This document shows positions 32,017 through 35,042 of a stretch of 35,042 nt of DNA, piece by piece. The position numbers and the translations under genes were made by a program. The DNA lies in the NCBI GenBank assembly GCA_017744415.1, contig JAGIBJ010000033.1, forward strand, positions 43,639-78,680, written 5' to 3'. The notes below the pieces were generated by a model that ran no database searches, was not told where the DNA came from, and worked only from the letters and a program-made list of their open reading frames with translations. Each line of letters opens with the position of its first letter. The stretch's first letter is position 1. This DNA comes from Solirubrobacteraceae bacterium (GTDB taxonomy: Bacteria > Actinomycetota > Thermoleophilia > Solirubrobacterales > Solirubrobacteraceae).

Positions 32017-33247
32017 CGACCCGCAGACTCCCCCGTCGCGCGGGGAGATCGAGTCGCACCTCGAGCGGCTGCTCCACGAGCAGTCGTTGATGGGGCGGCG
32101 GCGGTTCCTCGGGCGGAGCGCCGGCGCGATCGCGATGACGGGTGGTCTCGGGGCGTTCCTCGCGGCATGCGGCATCAAGGGCACGGCCGAACAGAACGTC
32201 GCCCAGCTCTCGAAGATCGCCGCGTCGGTGAACCATCCGAAGGTGCCGATCGGCAACTGGACCTTCTCGAACTGGCCGCTCTACATCGACAAGTCGGTGC
32301 TGAAGGAGTTCGACGCCGAGTACGGCGGGCACGTGAAGTACGTCGAGGAGATCAACGACAACAACGAGTTCTTCGGGAAGGTGCGCCCGCAGCTCACCTC
32401 GGGCAAGCCGATCGGCCGCGACATCGTCGTGCTCACCGATCCGATGGCGGCGCGCTGGGTGCGCAGCGCGTTCGTCACGCCGATCGACAAGCGCAACGTG
32501 CCCAACGGCAAGAACCTCGTCGATTCGCTGCTGCACCCGCCGTACGACCCGGAGCGCCTGTTCACGCTCCCCTGGCAGTCCGGCGCCCTCGGCCTGGGCT
32601 ACGACATCAAGGCCACGGGCCGCGAGCTCAAGTCGATCAAGGAGTTCTTCAACCCCGAGTGGAAGGGCAAGGTGACGATGTTCCTCGACGCCCAGGACTC
32701 CGCCTCGACCGTGCTCATCGGCGAGGGCAAGGATCCGGCGAAGTCGTCGCTCGACGACCACCTCGCGGCGGTCGAGAAGATCGGCAAGGCCGCAAAGCAG
32801 GGCCAGTTCCGGCGCTTCACCGGCAACGACTACTCCACCGACCTCACCAAGGGCAACATCGTGCTCGCGCTCGCCTACTCGGGTGACATGGTTCAGCTGC
32901 AGTCCGACAACCCCAACCTCCGGTTCGCCTACCCGGAGGAGGGCGCGATCCTCTGGACCGACAACATGATGATGCCGGCCAAGGTCCAGCATCCGTATGC
33001 GGCCGAGACGATGATGAACTTCGTCTACGAGCCCGAGGTGGCGGCGAAGATCGCGGCCTACGTGAACTACATCCCGCCGGTGAAGGGCGTGCAGGAGCTG
33101 CTCGAGAAGAGCGATCCGGAGCTGGCCAGCAACCCGCTGATCTTCCCGACACCGGAGATCAGCAAGCGGTTCTTCGCCTACGCGCAGCTCAGCAGCGTGC
33201 AGCGCCAAGATCTCGATCGGGCCATGGCGGCCGTCACCGGAGGCTGA
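32009..33247 (+). CDS. potD: Extracellular polyamine-type substrate-binding lipoprotein
   Basis: 412 residues from ATG 32009, overlapping the end of potA. The first 28 residues are a charged cytoplasmic-looking stretch (SRGEIESHLERLLHEQ); then a twin-arginine signal RRRFLGRSAGA (30-40) and lipobox LAAC with Cys54, so it is probably a Tat-exported lipoprotein. The mature part is a periplasmic-binding-protein-like two-lobe fold: IGNWTFSNWPLYIDKSVLKEFDAEYG, DIVVLTDPMAARWV, LPWQSGALGLGYD, ILWTDNMMMPAKVQHPYAAETMMNFVYEPEVAAKI, NYIPPVKGV. This matches PotD/PotF proteins, including the Trp/Tyr/Asp residues that line polyamine pockets. The exact ligand is not decidable from sequence. Confidence 0.92.
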   Translation: MSDDPQTPPSRGEIESHLERLLHEQSLMGRRRFLGRSAGAIAMTGGLGAFLAACGIKGTAEQNVAQLSKIAASVNHPKVPIGNWTFSNWPLYIDKSVLKEFDAEYGGHVKYVEEINDNNEFFGKVRPQLTSGKPIGRDIVVLTDPMAARWVRSAFVTPIDKRNVPNGKNLVDSLLHPPYDPERLFTLPWQSGALGLGYDIKATGRELKSIKEFFNPEWKGKVTMFLDAQDSASTVLIGEGKDPAKSSLDDHLAAVEKIGKAAKQGQFRRFTGNDYSTDLTKGNIVLALAYSGDMVQLQSDNPNLRFAYPEEGAILWTDNMMMPAKVQHPYAAETMMNFVYEPEVAAKIAAYVNYIPPVKGVQELLEKSDPELASNPLIFPTPEISKRFFAYAQLSSVQRQDLDRAMAAVTGG

Positions 33248-33254
33248 GGCGCCC

Positions 33255-34115
33255 GTGTTCCGCGATCGTCGCAAGCTGATCCCGTGGTACTTCGCGCTGC
33301 CGGGCCTGCTCTGGCTGCTCGTGTTCTTCCTGCTGCCGCTGGTCAACCAGGTCGGCGTGTCGGTGATGAGCGGTGACCCGGAGGCCGGCTACGACCTCAC
33401 GTGGAGCTTCAGCAACTACTCGGATGCGATCGACCAGTACTGGCCGCAGATCGAGCGCTCGCTCGTCTACGCGTTTGCCGCGACCGTGATCGACCTCGCG
33501 ATCGCCTTCCCGCTCGCGTACTTCATCGCGTTCAAGGCCGGCCGCTGGAAGGGATTCCTGCTCCTCATGGTGGTGCTCCCGTTCTTCATGAGCCAGGTGC
33601 TGCGCACGGTGAGCTGGCAGCTGATCCTCACCGACAACGGCTGGGTGGTGAGCCAGCTCAAGGGCATCGGCATCGTCGGTGACGAGGGCCGGGTGCTCGC
33701 CACGAGCTGGGCCGTGATCGGCGGTATCGCTTACAACTACCTGCCGTTCATGGTGCTGCCGCTCTATGCGTCGCTCGATCGCCTCGACCGCCGCCTGATC
33801 GAAGCGGCCACCGATCTCTACGCGTCGCGTCCCACGGCCTTTCGCAAGGTGACGATCCCGCTCGCGACGCCCGGCATCTTCGCGGGCTCGCTCCTCTGCT
33901 TCATCCCCGCGACGGGTGACTTCGTCAACGCCGCCCTGCTCGGCAGCAGCAAGCAGTACATGATCGGCAACGTCATCCAGACGAACTTCCTCACGGTGCT
34001 CGACTACCCGACCGCCGCGGCGCTCTCGTTCTTCCTGATCGGCCTCATCCTGGTCGGCATCTCGATCTACTCAGCGCTGCTCGGGACCAAGAACCTCACG
34101 GAGGTGGCGGGCTGA
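33255..34115 (+). CDS. potB: Spermidine/putrescine-type ABC transporter permease (first subunit)
   Basis: 286-residue inner membrane permease starting GTG 33255. About six transmembrane helices are visible, the first at about 10-32 (WYFALPGLLWLLVFFLLPLV), others near 70-95, 105-125, 150-175, 205-225 and 255-275. The EAA loop that docks on the ATPase reads EAATDLYASRPTAFRKVTIPLATPGI (about 185-210). It follows potD by 7 nt and its TGA overlaps the potC ATG, so the operon is tightly coupled. Confidence 0.93.
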   Translation: MFRDRRKLIPWYFALPGLLWLLVFFLLPLVNQVGVSVMSGDPEAGYDLTWSFSNYSDAIDQYWPQIERSLVYAFAATVIDLAIAFPLAYFIAFKAGRWKGFLLLMVVLPFFMSQVLRTVSWQLILTDNGWVVSQLKGIGIVGDEGRVLATSWAVIGGIAYNYLPFMVLPLYASLDRLDRRLIEAATDLYASRPTAFRKVTIPLATPGIFAGSLLCFIPATGDFVNAALLGSSKQYMIGNVIQTNFLTVLDYPTAAALSFFLIGLILVGISIYSALLGTKNLTEVAG

Positions 34116-34966
34116 TGTCGGCGACTGGACCCATCACGCCGGCCGGGGCTGGCGATCGCACGGGCAGGCTGCGCGACTGGGGCCTCGGCATCTGGTCGGT
34201 GCTGGCGATCCTGTTCCTCTTCCTGCCGATCGTGATCGCGATCGTCTTCTCGTTCAACGATCCCGCCGGCCGCTTCAACTTCACGTGGCAGGGCTTCACG
34301 CTCGACCACTGGCTCCATCCGTTCAAGGATCCGGATCTCTCGAAGTCGATGACGAACTCGATCAAGCTGGCGCTGGTGTCGACGCTCACCACGGTGGCGC
34401 TCGGCACGCTCCTCGCGATCGCGCTCGTCCGGCATCGCTTCCGAGGCCGCGCCGCCGCCGACTTCTTCGTCTTCCTCCCGATGGCCACCCCCGAGGTGGT
34501 CATGGGTGCGAGCCTCCTCAGCCTCTTCCTCGTGATGGGGCTCAACACCGGCTTCCTCACCCTGTGGATCGCGCACACGATGTTCTCGCTCTCGTACGTG
34601 GTCGTCACCGTGAAGGCGCGCCTCGAGGGGATGGACCCGCACATCGAGGAGGCCGCCCGCGACCTCGGCGCCTCCGAGTTCACCGCCTTCTTCCGCATCA
34701 CGCTGCCGATGATCGCGCCGGGCGTCGTGAGCGCCGCCGTGCTCGCCGCCGCGCTCTCGATCGACGACTACGTCGTCTCCTCGTTCAACGCGGGCCAGAC
34801 CACCACGTTCCCGCTCTACATCTTCGGCGCGAGCCGCCAGGGTGTGCCCGCCGAGGTGAACGTGCTCGCGACGATGCTCCTCATCGTCATCCTGCTGCTG
34901 CTCGGGCTCAACCTGGCGGTGCAGAAGATGCTGGCGAAGCGCAACAGCGGCGCGGCCGCCGACTGA
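34115..34966 (+). CDS. potC: Spermidine/putrescine-type ABC transporter permease (second subunit)
   Basis: 283 residues from ATG 34115, which overlaps the potB stop. First membrane helix at about 25-48 (IWSVLAILFLFLPIVIAIVFSFND), five more to the C-terminus (last LLIVILLLLGLNLAVQ). The cytoplasmic EAA motif is EEAARDLGASEFTAFFRITLPMIAPGV (about 175-201). With PotB it forms the membrane channel. The operon order potA-potD-potB-potC is complete here. The 76 nt after the stop to the window edge hold no gene that I can support. Confidence 0.93.
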   Translation: MSATGPITPAGAGDRTGRLRDWGLGIWSVLAILFLFLPIVIAIVFSFNDPAGRFNFTWQGFTLDHWLHPFKDPDLSKSMTNSIKLALVSTLTTVALGTLLAIALVRHRFRGRAAADFFVFLPMATPEVVMGASLLSLFLVMGLNTGFLTLWIAHTMFSLSYVVVTVKARLEGMDPHIEEAARDLGASEFTAFFRITLPMIAPGVVSAAVLAAALSIDDYVVSSFNAGQTTTFPLYIFGASRQGVPAEVNVLATMLLIVILLLLGLNLAVQKMLAKRNSGAAAD

Positions 34967-35042
34967 TCAGCAGCCGCGCCACATGCCGCCGGTTAACGGG
35001 CGACGGTTTGGCTTTGGTGGGGCTGATGTGTCGCCGGTTCGT

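Noticed and set aside
29710-32256. 848-codon minus-strand frame over the second GH-A-like gene and potA
   Set aside because: Antisense to clear genes with recognisable motifs; no family features of its own.
34983-35042. ATG-started frame of 20 codons reaching the right edge
   Set aside because: Too short to judge codon bias, no ribosome binding site, and no recognisable protein start. It might be a gene start but cannot be supported from 60 nt.

Overview
The window is uniformly GC-rich, with strong G/C third-position bias in every convincing gene. It reads as a chromosomal segment of a high-GC Gram-positive bacterium. The run rplY-pth, mfd, a lipoprotein foldase, mazG, eno and a DivIC-like division protein, a stand-alone CsrA, and several secreted proteins with proline/threonine linkers point to the deep actinobacterial class Thermoleophilia (Solirubrobacterales-like). 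That placement is inference from gene content, not from a marker-gene tree. There are no rRNA or tRNA genes, CRISPR arrays, transposases or phage genes. The segment looks like ordinary core chromosome with lineage-specific insertions between housekeeping genes.

Left part (1-12.7 kb): a partial membrane protein at the edge, small conserved actinobacterial proteins (including DUF4235), then the co-directional cluster rplY-pth-PfkB kinase. Next come a divergent 3-mercaptopyruvate-type sulfurtransferase and a secreted protein, separated by a perfect 30-bp inverted repeat. mfd follows, with a LexA-type GAAC-N4-GTTC palindrome overlapping its likely promoter. Then a parvulin-like lipoprotein foldase, mazG and eno run in one direction, followed by a strong hairpin and the DivIC/FtsB-like gene.

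Middle part (12.7-20.4 kb): two minus-strand genes of unknown function, one with acidic and Arg/Gly-rich low complexity, sit divergent from csrA. A tight four-gene operon follows (unknown; UPF0173 metallo-hydrolase; stand-alone Lrp/AsnC ligand-binding domain; single-pass membrane protein). On the minus strand lie an ECF sigma factor fused to its own zinc-binding anti-sigma-like domain, membrane segments and a long Pro/Thr tail; a secreted clan GH-A-like protein; and an HxlR-family regulator.

Right part (20.4-35 kb): a TPP-dependent acetolactate-synthase-family enzyme diverges from the HxlR regulator. Then come a secreted beta-helix/PKD protein, purE-purK, a secreted subtilase, a Ppx/GppA phosphatase, a CurA-type NADP-dependent reductase and a second GH-A-like secreted protein clearly paralogous to the first. 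The window ends with a complete spermidine/putrescine-type ABC transporter operon ordered potA-potD-potB-potC.

The most interesting signals are regulatory: the LexA-like site at mfd, the sigma/anti-sigma/cell-envelope fusion, the long perfect hairpin near 4.36 kb, a CsrA with no FliW beside it, and a recurring placement of -10-like hexamers 7-12 nt before start codons that suggests leaderless transcription.
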